41,482 nt of DNA from Alphaproteobacteria bacterium (GTDB lineage Bacteria > Pseudomonadota > Alphaproteobacteria > RF32 > CAG-239). A program made the position numbers and the translations under genes. Positions 24,940 through 33,820 of this stretch are shown piece by piece (the first letter of the stretch is position 1; each line of letters opens with the position of its first letter). Location: NCBI GenBank assembly GCA_017961285.1, contig JAGCXO010000009.1, positions 1-41,482 of the forward strand, read 5' to 3'. The notes beneath the pieces are model-generated. The model did no database searches. It was not told the DNA's origin and saw nothing but the letters and a program-made list of their open reading frames with translations.

Positions 24940-25362
24940 TCAATTTTCTTTGTGATTTCTTTCATAAAGAGCAACATAAAATCGCTCACAAAAATTACGA
25001 CGAGAACCATAAATCTCTCGAAGTTTCAAAGAATTAGGCACATCTAAAATATGCTCCTGAGCCTCAAAAGAAAGGCGGCGCCTTTTAGCATACATTTTCA
25101 GCAGGTCGGGCGCTTTTTGATGCTCCAGCATCTTCATCTCAGCCTCTTTAGAAAGCCAATACCTTTGGGAATAAATATCCAACAACTGCAAAGCATTGGG
25201 CATTTCCAACATTTTGAACTGAGCCTCTTTACACAAACCGCTGTGCTTAACATAAGCTCTCAGCACTTCTTCGGCATTACGGCCTTCAATCATCAAAACC
25301 TGATCTTCCGGACTTGACTGCTTATATCCGGAAATGATTTTTTTCAATTTTTTAGTCTTCAT
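24940..25362 (-). CDS. Protein with four tandem 27-residue alpha-helical repeats
   Basis: I do not recognise the 140-residue product, but it is almost wholly repetitive. Units 17-43, 44-70, 71-97 and 98-124 are each exactly 27 residues and align without gaps, for example SKEAEMKMLE followed by HQKAPDLLKMYAKRRRL. The pattern is S/C-x-E-A-x3-M/I-L-E/D-x-x-N-A/S-x2-L-L-x-I-Y-x2-R-x2-L; a partial fifth unit starts at Cys125. The spacing suggests two short helices per unit, an alpha-solenoid or protein-binding scaffold. It is soluble and basic. There is no clear ribosome binding site before the ATG. It sits alone between two intrinsic terminators. Confidence 0.75.
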   Translation of the reverse strand: MKTKKLKKIISGYKQSSPEDQVLMIEGRNAEEVLRAYVKHSGLCKEAQFKMLEMPNALQLLDIYSQRYWLSKEAEMKMLEHQKAPDLLKMYAKRRRLSFEAQEHILDVPNSLKLREIYGSRRNFCERFYVALYERNHKEN

Positions 25363-25425
25363 ACAATAATTTTTTGTTAATAGATATTCTTGCCTCAGCT
25401 AACACAAATTTTTAATATACGCAAG

Positions 25426-25451
25426 AAAAAACCGCCCTAAGGCGGTTTTTT
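25426..25451 (-). terminator. Intrinsic terminator of galU
   Basis: ACCGCC (25431-25436) and GGCGGT (25441-25446) with a 4-nt loop and A/T runs on both sides; on the minus strand T's follow directly. It lies just past the galU stop and could also stop plus-strand transcription. Confidence 0.92.
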
Positions 25452-25452
25452 T

Positions 25453-26346
25453 CTAAACAAACATATTATCCAACAAATCTTTACAATATGCCCTCAATTC
25501 CGGATTTTCCATCAGCGAAAGCCGCAAATTTGCCTTTGCCAAATCCGCATTTGTTCCACAATCAAAACGCGTAACATCACAGAGCACACCTGTAAGTTTC
25601 ATACCTCTCTGTGCCGCCAAACCGGTGGCATCAGCCAAATTTATTTCACCGTTTGTGCCCTTTTTAACCTCAGGCAAAATATCCATAATTTCATTTGGCA
25701 AAATATACGGCCCCATACTTGCATAATTGGATGGAACTTCATTAAGTGGCGGCTTTTCAATTTTGCCTTTAGCGCGAACGATTCGACCATCTCTAACCGC
25801 ACCGATCAAAGCCCCATAACGAACCATCTGCTCTCTCGGAAATTCCATAATATTTTCAACCATACCGCCTTCCTGTTCATACACATCCAGCAACTGGCGC
25901 AAAACGCCTTTTCCTCCGTGCGTATTGATATAAACATCATCAGCCCACATAACAATAAAATCTCTTTTACCTACAATGTCCTTTGCCATCAAAACCGCAT
26001 GACCGTTACCTCTTGGCTCACTCTGTTCCGCAAAGCTGAACTTCATTCCTTCCGGAATAATTTTTTCAACTGCTTCCAACAAGTCAAATTTTCCCTTCTC
26101 ACGAAGATGATTTTCGAGCCACTCGTTTTTTTTATAATAGTTTTCAAATAAATGGCGGCAAGATTGATCACTATACACAAAAACGATTTCCTTAACACCA
26201 ATCTCCGCACAAGCATCAACTGCATATTGAATAATCGGCAAATTATTCAATGTTAAAAATCCCTTATGTAACACTTTTGTAGTTGGCAAATTTCTGGTTG
26301 ACAACCCTGCAACCGGAATAACACATACTTCTGGTTTCTTGTTCAT
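25453..26346 (-). CDS. galU: UTP--glucose-1-phosphate uridylyltransferase-like protein
   Basis: The family makes UDP-glucose from glucose-1-phosphate and UTP for surface polysaccharides. The 297-residue length and overall pattern fit GalU (IPVAGLSTRNLPTTK, IIQYAVDACAEIGVKEI, SEPRGNGHAVLMAK, then NYASMGPYIL, KKGTNGEINLADA and RFDCGTN). The nucleotide loop is divergent, GLSTRNLP instead of GLGTRFLP, the usual KEMLP reads KGFLTLN, and the metal-site LLGDD reads MWADD. It may prefer another sugar phosphate. AGGAG lies 6 nt before the ATG. It has its own promoter and terminator, so it is a single-gene unit. Confidence 0.87.
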   Translation of the reverse strand: MNKKPEVCVIPVAGLSTRNLPTTKVLHKGFLTLNNLPIIQYAVDACAEIGVKEIVFVYSDQSCRHLFENYYKKNEWLENHLREKGKFDLLEAVEKIIPEGMKFSFAEQSEPRGNGHAVLMAKDIVGKRDFIVMWADDVYINTHGGKGVLRQLLDVYEQEGGMVENIMEFPREQMVRYGALIGAVRDGRIVRAKGKIEKPPLNEVPSNYASMGPYILPNEIMDILPEVKKGTNGEINLADATGLAAQRGMKLTGVLCDVTRFDCGTNADLAKANLRLSLMENPELRAYCKDLLDNMFV

Positions 26347-26376
26347 ATCATTCTCCTAAAAAACAAATATATGAGA

Positions 26377-26404
26377 ACTATAGCATATAAAAAAAATTAA
26401 GCAA
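26377..26404 (-). promoter_or_regulatory. Predicted promoter of galU
   Basis: On the minus strand TTGCTT (26404-26399), 16 nt, TATAGT (26382-26377), predicting a start near 26370, about 24 nt before the ATG. It lies in the 99-bp gap after the AsmA-family gene. Confidence 0.55.
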
Positions 26405-26445
26405 AAGTTTTTAATACATTACTACCCGGCTTTTATACATTTTTA

Positions 26446-29400
26446 TCATTCAGAGTCAAAATTTATAATTCTCTTCTTTCCGCCGGCTGTCGAAATTGAG
26501 CCAAAAGAGGAAGGACTTTCAACCACCGCACTCTGTGTTTGAGCAGCCGTATTTCTATTTTTTACCTCTTTTTCTTCTTCAGCTGCCTTACTTTCAATAT
26601 ACTTTTGATAATCCCCTATCAACAGCACAATTTCTTCTTTTTTCAATATAGCTTCTTTACTCAGCGCATCAAACTCATCAACAAATTGTTCCAGTTTATT
26701 CAAATCTTTAACATCTCTTGAATCATTCATATCCTTGCGAGATTTAGCATTGATAGCATCCATTTCCTCAATCAGCTTCTCTATGTGCTGTTTCTTTTCA
26801 ACCACAACCGGATCAGCATACAAAGAATATTTGGTGCTGATTTTTGCCAATCTTTCACCGGCTTTACCTTCAATATCCAAAACATTTGCCACAAATTTTT
26901 GTGTTCCCGAAGTCTGCTCCACCACCGCACTAAAACTTTCATTCATACGGATCCTGACATCTTGTCCATGTATAAAATCAAAACTTTCCATAATTTTCGG
27001 CTGCTCTGCTTCTACTTCATCTATTTGTCCCCTAATATCCGCGATAGTATCATCATCAATATCAACCATTTCCCTTTTTGATAAAATTTCATCAACAACC
27101 GCATTTTGTTTCAAGATTTGTTTTTCCACATCATCATAATATGCTTTAATTTTTTGATTTTTAACTTTGTCCATACAAGCCTTAAAACGTGGCAACAAAT
27201 CCAACTGCAATTGCTTCTTTATTGTTTTTGCTCTTTGTTGCTGTTCATCCATAAGTTTTTTGTATTTCTCCACACGAGCATCATTTTCTGATTTTACCTT
27301 ATTTTCTACCTGCTTTTTATGTTCATTATAAAACTTTGAAATCTGCTCAACATCAACTTCCAGCGTAGGAGCAGAAATATCTCCGTCAAGCCCGAATGAA
27401 AAATCAGAAATATCTTTAACATTATTAAGATGAGCACTAAAATCTGCATTCATAATCCAATTGGCGATTCCCCCGCCGACAACCGCGCTGACGGAATAAT
27501 CTTTTGCTTTGAAAACGGCATTCTTAACATCAAAGCTACCGGTATTAAAAACAAAGTCAAAAGATAAATTATCAAAATTCGTGCCCCCTTTTGCATGATT
27601 TTCTTGCACAAATGAACGCAAATTATCAGAATTTTGACGCTCCAGAAAATCCTCATAAATCACCGACATATTCCAACCTTTTACTTTTAAGTCATTAACA
27701 ACAACCTTTCCTTGTGCCGATAACTTATTAAACATATCATCAAAAGAAGAAGCGTCTGTATTAAAAGACATATCCATAGATAACAGGCCATTTTCCAAAC
27801 CATATACCAAACCGCTCCAATCATCTTTTTTCAACCTAAAATCTTTCAGATTATACTTACCTTTAAGTTGATTTTGCATTGGAACATCGAGTTCAAAATC
27901 CATACTGATTACCCCGTTTTCTTTTTCGGCAACAAATTGCGAAACCTTCAAAACCTGATTTTTTAAGGACATCAGCCATGATGCATTATCAACACTATAT
28001 TTATCATACGAAAGATTCCCGACATTTATTTTTGCTTCAATATCCCAATCTTTCATAAAGTCATAATTAATTCTGACTTTGCTGAAAATCGGCTTGGAAA
28101 GAAATGGGACATTTTCCTTTTCGCCTCGAAACAACACTTTACCGTCTCTATCATTTGTATTATAGAAAAAGCGCTCAAATTCAAATTTATTAATACTCAA
28201 ATTTGTTTTAACAGATGGTCGATCCTCGCCTTTATCCGAAAACAAAATGTCTCCCGAAAAATTATTTACCCCTACATTGAGATTTATATCCTTAAACAAA
28301 ACCGCATCTAAAGTATTTTTAACATTTGCCGAAAGTTTCAATATTCCCAAAGGATAAACGGGATTATAATTAATAGAAAAATCATGAAGTGTCTTAACCG
28401 TATCATCAGAGTTAAGATTCAACTTTCCATCAAACAAAAGCTTATTATCCTGTTTACTGACTTCACCTTCATATTCAGCATCAATATATCCCAACTTTGC
28501 AACACTCTTCATTGCCAAACGATTAAAATCACCGGTTACAATACCTTCTGAGAAAAATGTCGGCAAATTTTTCCAATTCACCCTCGGAGCCTGTAGAGCA
28601 AATTTCTCAATCACGGCATTATTATTTTTGACATCAACACTATATTTCAAATTCTTAAACTGCAAGCCCGATCCAAAACCCGAAAGTTCTCCTTTCAAAT
28701 CAACCTGTGAAGTAATAATGTCCGCAATAGAAAACTTGCTCACTTTCATAACCTCATCGTTTACTGCCGCCTCCATATGCGCTTTTTCAAAAGGCGTCCT
28801 TTGCCAAATTCCCGACTTCAAATCCGCCCTAAGCTGTAAATCAACATCCTTCAAAAATTCCAATTTCTTTACATAAAAATCAACTTTTTCCTGCAATCCC
28901 GAATTCTGCATATCTTCTGGCAGAGGCTCAACATAATTATCAAAACTTATATTATCAGCATTAATAATCGCAAAATATTTGTTTTTGTCACCTCTTACCA
29001 AACCCAATTTAGCATCAAATAAGGTTTTATCCAAATTCAAAACAAAAGGAGATAGTTTGATTGTCTGTGGCGTTCCCGAAAGCATAAATTTAATTGCGGC
29101 ACGTTTATAGACATTTTTCGATACCGGTTTGAGATCAAAACCCAACCATTCCGCAGTTTGCCCAAAATTCAGCGTCTCCATCTCAAAATTATATAGATAA
29201 TTCATCATTTTGTCCTTTGAGGACATATCTCCTTTAATTTTTATAGCTCCGTCAAAAGGCAAACCGGCGGCAAAATTTTGCAAAGTAAAAACATTATCAA
29301 CAAAATCTGCACTAATATCCAAATCTCTGATTACCTGACCTTTATAATTTGTCTTCAAAGATTTAATATCCGCAATCACATCAAAATCCAAATTCGGCGA

Positions 29401-30462
29401 ATATTCATTTTCATTTGCCTTCAAAAAGTCCTTAACCGCCAAAACCGCCAAATCCATATTCAAATCCGTAAAATTAAACGCAACCTCAATTTGCGGCCTT
29501 TCAATATTTTCCTCACCCAAAACTCTATCTTTTGGCATTGGAATAAAAACATTGCCGGCACCTACACTGTCTGCATATTTTACAACAACGTTTGATAACG
29601 ATATTCTGTCCTTATCAGTCTTAACAGCCAAAGACATCGCCAAAGGATTTTCATACACATCGGAAAGGTCAACTTTTGAAAATATAGAATTGATAAAATT
29701 AATCGGATTCTTCGATTCCACTAGAAGATTACCGTTAATCGCCTCATTTTTAACCATAACCGTCCCGTCAAAACGGATATAGCTCTCGGATTGCGGATGC
29801 GTCAAAACCGCATTTACCGAGGTAGCAAAGCTGTCCGAAAACTTACCGAAATCAAAAGCAAAACCCCGTGAATCACCGTTTTTAATATAACTTCCCTCAA
29901 TTCTATATGGTCCCGAAAAACTGCCTGCTACAACTTCTGCATTAACATCATCAAATAGCAAGCTAATATTATGCTTCTTGTCTTCAAAACTTACTTTTGC
30001 CTTATCCACAATTACACTTCCAAAAGAAACATCAACATTCCTTACAGAAAAATCTTGTTGCGAAACAGTATCGGCAACTTGCCAATTTATTTTTCCATCT
30101 TCAAAAATTTCAATAAAAATCTCCGGCTGAACCATCGACATATGCTCAATATTAAATCTTCTTTGCAATAAAGATTTGAAAGACAATGATGCAACTACTT
30201 TACTTATTTTTGCCAACAAAATTTTTTGATTTTTTTCATCAACATCATAAATATCAACATTACTGGCTTCCAACGAAGGGGTTGGCAACAACTTAAAACT
30301 GACCGCTCCGTTAAAATTTATTTTTTTTCCGGTCGTTTCGGAAAATTGCTTTGCAATCACAGCTTTATGCTCATTCCAATCCATCAAATTGATATAGATG
30401 GTAACACCGGCAACCGCCAATATTATAACCAACAACAAAGATAAAAAAATTTTCTTAAACAT
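26446..30462 (-). CDS. AsmA-family protein, 1338 residues, with long charged C-terminal extension
   Basis: An N-terminal membrane segment (about 4-27) is followed by GKKINFNGAVSFKLLPTPSLEASNVDIYD, the AsmA start pattern, and about 1000 residues of repetitive beta-strand sequence. AsmA-like proteins are inner-membrane-anchored periplasmic lipid-transfer or chaperone-like proteins (TamB/YhdP class). The last 290 residues, from about 1048, are different: charged, Lys/Glu/Gln-rich and coiled-coil-like, with few beta features, ending GGKKRIINFDSE. This tail is unusual for the family. I place the start at ATG 30462, with AAGGG 6 nt upstream, rather than TTG 30468. It diverges from cdd. Confidence 0.88.
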   Translation of the reverse strand: MFKKIFLSLLLVIILAVAGVTIYINLMDWNEHKAVIAKQFSETTGKKINFNGAVSFKLLPTPSLEASNVDIYDVDEKNQKILLAKISKVVASLSFKSLLQRRFNIEHMSMVQPEIFIEIFEDGKINWQVADTVSQQDFSVRNVDVSFGSVIVDKAKVSFEDKKHNISLLFDDVNAEVVAGSFSGPYRIEGSYIKNGDSRGFAFDFGKFSDSFATSVNAVLTHPQSESYIRFDGTVMVKNEAINGNLLVESKNPINFINSIFSKVDLSDVYENPLAMSLAVKTDKDRISLSNVVVKYADSVGAGNVFIPMPKDRVLGEENIERPQIEVAFNFTDLNMDLAVLAVKDFLKANENEYSPNLDFDVIADIKSLKTNYKGQVIRDLDISADFVDNVFTLQNFAAGLPFDGAIKIKGDMSSKDKMMNYLYNFEMETLNFGQTAEWLGFDLKPVSKNVYKRAAIKFMLSGTPQTIKLSPFVLNLDKTLFDAKLGLVRGDKNKYFAIINADNISFDNYVEPLPEDMQNSGLQEKVDFYVKKLEFLKDVDLQLRADLKSGIWQRTPFEKAHMEAAVNDEVMKVSKFSIADIITSQVDLKGELSGFGSGLQFKNLKYSVDVKNNNAVIEKFALQAPRVNWKNLPTFFSEGIVTGDFNRLAMKSVAKLGYIDAEYEGEVSKQDNKLLFDGKLNLNSDDTVKTLHDFSINYNPVYPLGILKLSANVKNTLDAVLFKDINLNVGVNNFSGDILFSDKGEDRPSVKTNLSINKFEFERFFYNTNDRDGKVLFRGEKENVPFLSKPIFSKVRINYDFMKDWDIEAKINVGNLSYDKYSVDNASWLMSLKNQVLKVSQFVAEKENGVISMDFELDVPMQNQLKGKYNLKDFRLKKDDWSGLVYGLENGLLSMDMSFNTDASSFDDMFNKLSAQGKVVVNDLKVKGWNMSVIYEDFLERQNSDNLRSFVQENHAKGGTNFDNLSFDFVFNTGSFDVKNAVFKAKDYSVSAVVGGGIANWIMNADFSAHLNNVKDISDFSFGLDGDISAPTLEVDVEQISKFYNEHKKQVENKVKSENDARVEKYKKLMDEQQQRAKTIKKQLQLDLLPRFKACMDKVKNQKIKAYYDDVEKQILKQNAVVDEILSKREMVDIDDDTIADIRGQIDEVEAEQPKIMESFDFIHGQDVRIRMNESFSAVVEQTSGTQKFVANVLDIEGKAGERLAKISTKYSLYADPVVVEKKQHIEKLIEEMDAINAKSRKDMNDSRDVKDLNKLEQFVDEFDALSKEAILKKEEIVLLIGDYQKYIESKAAEEEKEVKNRNTAAQTQSAVVESPSSFGSISTAGGKKRIINFDSE

Positions 30463-30525
30463 GCTCAACCCTTCGCTTTGGTAAAGCCTTTTTTTAACAC
30501 AACTTCAAAAAACTTTACTAAATAT

Positions 30526-30555
30526 TTAACACTATAATAGTATATAGACTATATT
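30526..30555 (+). promoter_or_regulatory. Predicted promoter of the nucleoside-salvage operon
   Basis: TTAACA (30526-30531), 18 nt, TATATT (30550-30555), with transcription starting near 30562. A second -10-like TATAAT at 30533-30538 lacks a good -35. The AsmA gene diverges from the same 125-bp gap, where AT-rich palindromic words such as ATAGTATATAGACTAT occur. Confidence 0.5.
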
Positions 30556-30587
30556 GGTAAATAAATAACTTAAGGTCAAGTAATATC

Positions 30588-30977
30588 ATGAAAAAAAATC
30601 AACAACTTTTATCTCTTGCTTCAGATGTAATGGAAAAAGCCTATGCTCCCTATTCAAAGCTAAATGTTGGAGCTGCCGTCATAACACCTACCGGCAACAT
30701 TTATCTTGGTTGCAATGTTGAAAATATTTCATATCCTTGCGGAAATTGTGCCGAAACTTCTGCTATATCTGCCATGGTTGCCGCCGGTGAATACAAAATT
30801 TCACGCATCGCCATAGTTTCAAACGGCAATTTTGAAATAAAACCCTGCGGAGCATGCCTGCAACGAATAAAAGAATTTTCAACTTCAAAAACCGAAATAA
30901 TTACACTCACTCCGGATAATAAAATTAAAACCTACAAAATATCCGAACTGTTACCCACACCTTTTGAGGAATTTTAA
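30588..30977 (+). CDS. cdd: Cytidine deaminase
   Basis: Cdd hydrolyses cytidine and deoxycytidine to uridine and deoxyuridine. The 129-residue product is the short, homotetrameric zinc form. Cys54-Ala-Glu56 (GNCAET) supplies one zinc ligand and the catalytic Glu, and PCGACLQ (86-92) supplies Cys87 and Cys90. PYSKLNVGAAV and NVENISYP are also family-typical. It is first in the operon and ends 1 nt before the phosphorylase start. AAGG is about 12 nt upstream, a loose ribosome binding site. Confidence 0.95.
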   Translation: MKKNQQLLSLASDVMEKAYAPYSKLNVGAAVITPTGNIYLGCNVENISYPCGNCAETSAISAMVAAGEYKISRIAIVSNGNFEIKPCGACLQRIKEFSTSKTEIITLTPDNKIKTYKISELLPTPFEEF

Positions 30978-30978
30978 T

Positions 30979-31776
30979 ATGATAAACATAAAGCAATTAA
31001 AAACCCTTATTGGAGATCGCAAACCATCTATTGCCATCATGCTCGGCTCCGGATTGGGAGACATCGCAAAAACCATAAAATCACCTCTAGAAATAAAATA
31101 TACTGACATCGAGAACTTTCCAGAAAGCACCGTAAAAGGACATACCGGAAAAATGACCATTGGCAAAATCGGCAACAAAGAAGTGCTCTGCTTGCAAGGA
31201 CGTTTTCACCTCTACGAGGGCTACCCTTCCAACGTAATTTTTGAGGTTATACATACCCTAAAAAAAATAGGTATAAAACAGCTGATCATAACCAATGCCT
31301 CCGGCTCGCTTAATCCAAATTTCTATCCTGGCGGAATTATGATAATAAAAGACCACATAAATTTCTCCGGACAAAATCCCCTCATCAACGTTACCAACAA
31401 TATTTCTCAACACTTTAACGATATGAGTAACGCCTATGATAAAAAACTTTCTGATAAAGCAAAAGAAATTGCAACAAACAAAAAAATCGCCGTTTATGAA
31501 GGAGTATATTTAATGGTCTTGGGACCAAGTTTTGAAACTCCTGCAGAAGTTGAGCTGTTCAGACATTTCGGCGCCGACGCCATTGGCATGTCCACCGTCC
31601 CCGAAGTTATAGCTGCCGTAGATCAAAAAATAAAAGTTGTCGCCTTTTCTGCCCTAACCAACTTTGGTGCCGGCATGCAAAATAGCAAACTTTCACATAC
31701 CCAAACACTAAAACAGGCTTCAAAGGCCGCAAACAACTTAGCAAAGCTGATAACCTATTTTGTTGAGGAACAATAA
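30979..31776 (+). CDS. punA: Purine-nucleoside phosphorylase (trimeric PNP type)
   Basis: This PNP splits purine nucleosides to base and (deoxy)ribose-1-phosphate. The 265-residue product resembles the PNP/MTAP trimeric class: SIAIMLGSGLG, VKGHTGKMTIG, LQGRFHLYEGY, TNASGSLNPNF, GVYLMVLGPSFETPAE and GADAIGMSTVPE, followed by TNFGAGM. Start 30979 has GAGGA 8 nt upstream, inside the cdd end; the frame to 30964 overlaps cdd and is not supported. deoC follows after 1 nt. Guanosine/inosine preference is likely from the class but not shown. Confidence 0.93.
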   Translation: MINIKQLKTLIGDRKPSIAIMLGSGLGDIAKTIKSPLEIKYTDIENFPESTVKGHTGKMTIGKIGNKEVLCLQGRFHLYEGYPSNVIFEVIHTLKKIGIKQLIITNASGSLNPNFYPGGIMIIKDHINFSGQNPLINVTNNISQHFNDMSNAYDKKLSDKAKEIATNKKIAVYEGVYLMVLGPSFETPAEVELFRHFGADAIGMSTVPEVIAAVDQKIKVVAFSALTNFGAGMQNSKLSHTQTLKQASKAANNLAKLITYFVEEQ

Positions 31777-31777
31777 T

Positions 31778-32506
31778 ATGCAAAAAGCAATTTTAGCAAA
31801 AAAACTTATCAGCAATCTAGATTTGACTTCACTCAATTTATCTGACAGCAAAGAAGATATAATTTCTCTTTGCGAAAAAGCAAAAACACCTTTTGGTAAT
31901 GTTTGCGCAGTATGTGTCTATCCCCAATTTATACCTTTGGCAAAAAATTTATTAAAAAACACCAATATAGCTGTTGCCACGGTTATCAATTTTCCACAAG
32001 GCAGTTCTGACATCATATCAATCAGAGAACAGTTTATAAACTCCATAAACTACGGAGCCGACGAGATTGATGCTGTTTTTCCATATCGCGATTTTCTGGA
32101 AAACAATATTGATATCTGTCGAACATTTTTAGAAACTTTAACTCAGAACAAAGCCGATAAAAAAATAAAAATCATATTGGAAAGCGGAGCTTTCAAGCAT
32201 CAAGAACTGCTGATGCAAGCCTGTTTACTCTGCTTAAAATATGATATTGATTTTCTAAAAACTTCTACGGGAAAAACCGAAGTTTCCGCGACACCTGAGG
32301 CAGCAAAAACCATTATCGATTCCATAAAATCTGCCTCAAAAAATGTCGGCATAAAAATAAGCGGCGGAATAAAAACTTTTGAACAATCGGAACAATACTA
32401 CAATATCATTCAAAATGCTATGGGCGAAAACTGGATAACTCCTCAACATTTTAGAATTGGAGCCAGCTCACTTTTAAACAATTTAATTCAAGAAGCAAAA
32501 GGATAA
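31778..32506 (+). CDS. deoC: Deoxyribose-phosphate aldolase
   Basis: DeoC splits 2-deoxyribose-5-phosphate into acetaldehyde and glyceraldehyde-3-phosphate. The 242-residue product has the class I aldolase residues: Asp98 (DEIDAVFP), the Schiff-base Lys161 (DFLKTSTGK) and Lys193 (GIKISGGIKT), corresponding to Asp102, Lys167 and Lys201 of E. coli. Start 31778 has GAGGA about 9 nt upstream, in the PNP end. deoA begins 3 nt after its stop. No phosphopentomutase (deoB) is in the window; it would be needed to connect the phosphorylases to this enzyme. Confidence 0.95.
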   Translation: MQKAILAKKLISNLDLTSLNLSDSKEDIISLCEKAKTPFGNVCAVCVYPQFIPLAKNLLKNTNIAVATVINFPQGSSDIISIREQFINSINYGADEIDAVFPYRDFLENNIDICRTFLETLTQNKADKKIKIILESGAFKHQELLMQACLLCLKYDIDFLKTSTGKTEVSATPEAAKTIIDSIKSASKNVGIKISGGIKTFEQSEQYYNIIQNAMGENWITPQHFRIGASSLLNNLIQEAKG

Positions 32507-32509
32507 AAT

Positions 32510-33820
32510 ATGTTACCTCAGGAAATAATTCGTAGAAAACGAGAAAAACAAGAGCTTTCCCCTGAAGAAATATCTTTTTTTATAAAAGGAATTACCGACG
32601 GCACCATCGCTGATTGTCAAATCGGCTCTCTAACCATGGCTGTTTTTCTAAATGGAATGTCCAAAGATGAGATTCGCAACCTAACTATCAGCATGCGCAA
32701 TTCCGGCGAAGTTTTATCTTGGCCAGACATAGACGGTCCAGTCGTTGACAAACATTCAACCGGCGGTGTCGGAGACAAAATAAGCTTAATGTTGGCCCCA
32801 ATGTTAGCCGCATGCGGAGCCTATGTTCCGATGATATCCGGTCGCGGACTTGGACACACCGGCGGAACTTTGGATAAACTCGATTCCATTCCAAATTATC
32901 AAACAACTCCGAGTAACGATTTGTTTCGCAAAACCGTAAAAAATGCCGGATGTGCCATCATTGGTCAAACCGGCAATTTAGCTCCTGCCGATAAAAAAAT
33001 CTACGCAATTCGTGACGTCTCCGCCACCGTTGAGTCGATTCCGCTCATTACAGCATCCATACTTTCCAAAAAATTAGCTGCCGGATTAAACTTTTTAATC
33101 ATGGATCTAAAATGCGGCAACGGAGCCTTTATGTCAGATTTAAAGAATGCTAAAGCTCTTGCCGATTCTATCGTAAATGTTGCCAATGCCGCCGGCACAA
33201 AAACCAGCGCCATCATCACCGACATGAACCAAGTTCTCGGCTCCAGTATCGGCAATGCACTTGAAGTTTTAGAAGCCGTAAACTACCTCAAAAACACTCG
33301 CGCAGATTCGCGCTTACATAATATTACACTATCTTTGGCTTCAAATCTTTTGGTTAATGCCGGAATTTTTTCTTCTGTATCCGAGGCTGAGAAAAAAATA
33401 CAAAATAATCTTAATTCCGGCAAAGCCTTGGAAATTTTTGCCCGTATGATAACCGCCCTCGGCGGACCGTCAGATTTTGTTGAAAAGCCGGAAAAATATC
33501 TACCCGCGAGTCCGATAAAACGTCCTGTCTTTGCTGATAAAACCGGATACATAACCTCTATGAACACTCGCAATATAGGTCTGAGTATAATTGACTTAAA
33601 AGGAGGCCGAACTACCCCCGAGCAAAAAATTGACCATTCAACCGGATATACCGAATTTTGCCAAATTGGAGCTTTTGTTGATGAAAAAACACCGCTTGCT
33701 TTTGTTCATGCCCTCAATCAAGATGACTATGAAAAAGCAGCTTCGGAACTGATAAAAAACATCACCATCAGCGAAAAGAAACCAAATATTTTACCCGAAA
33801 TAATTGAGGTTGTTTCATAA
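32510..33820 (+). CDS. deoA: Thymidine phosphorylase
   Basis: DeoA phosphorolyses thymidine and deoxyuridine to base and deoxyribose-1-phosphate. The 436-residue product carries the nucleoside phosphorylase II signature: KHSTGGVGDK (81-90) and SGRGLGHTGGTLDKL (110-124), with Arg and Lys residues contacting the base further on (AIRDVSATVESIPLITASILSKKLA) and the C-terminal GYTEFCQIGAFVD. AAAGGA lies 6 nt before the ATG. Its stop shares one base with the start of pgeF (TAATG). Confidence 0.95.
   Translation: MLPQEIIRRKREKQELSPEEISFFIKGITDGTIADCQIGSLTMAVFLNGMSKDEIRNLTISMRNSGEVLSWPDIDGPVVDKHSTGGVGDKISLMLAPMLAACGAYVPMISGRGLGHTGGTLDKLDSIPNYQTTPSNDLFRKTVKNAGCAIIGQTGNLAPADKKIYAIRDVSATVESIPLITASILSKKLAAGLNFLIMDLKCGNGAFMSDLKNAKALADSIVNVANAAGTKTSAIITDMNQVLGSSIGNALEVLEAVNYLKNTRADSRLHNITLSLASNLLVNAGIFSSVSEAEKKIQNNLNSGKALEIFARMITALGGPSDFVEKPEKYLPASPIKRPVFADKTGYITSMNTRNIGLSIIDLKGGRTTPEQKIDHSTGYTEFCQIGAFVDEKTPLAFVHALNQDDYEKAASELIKNITISEKKPNILPEIIEVVS

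Noticed and set aside
26539..30444. Many plus-strand ORFs opposite the AsmA-family gene
   Set aside because: They are Phe/Ile-rich shadows of the Lys/Asn/Asp-rich minus-strand gene and lack start signals.
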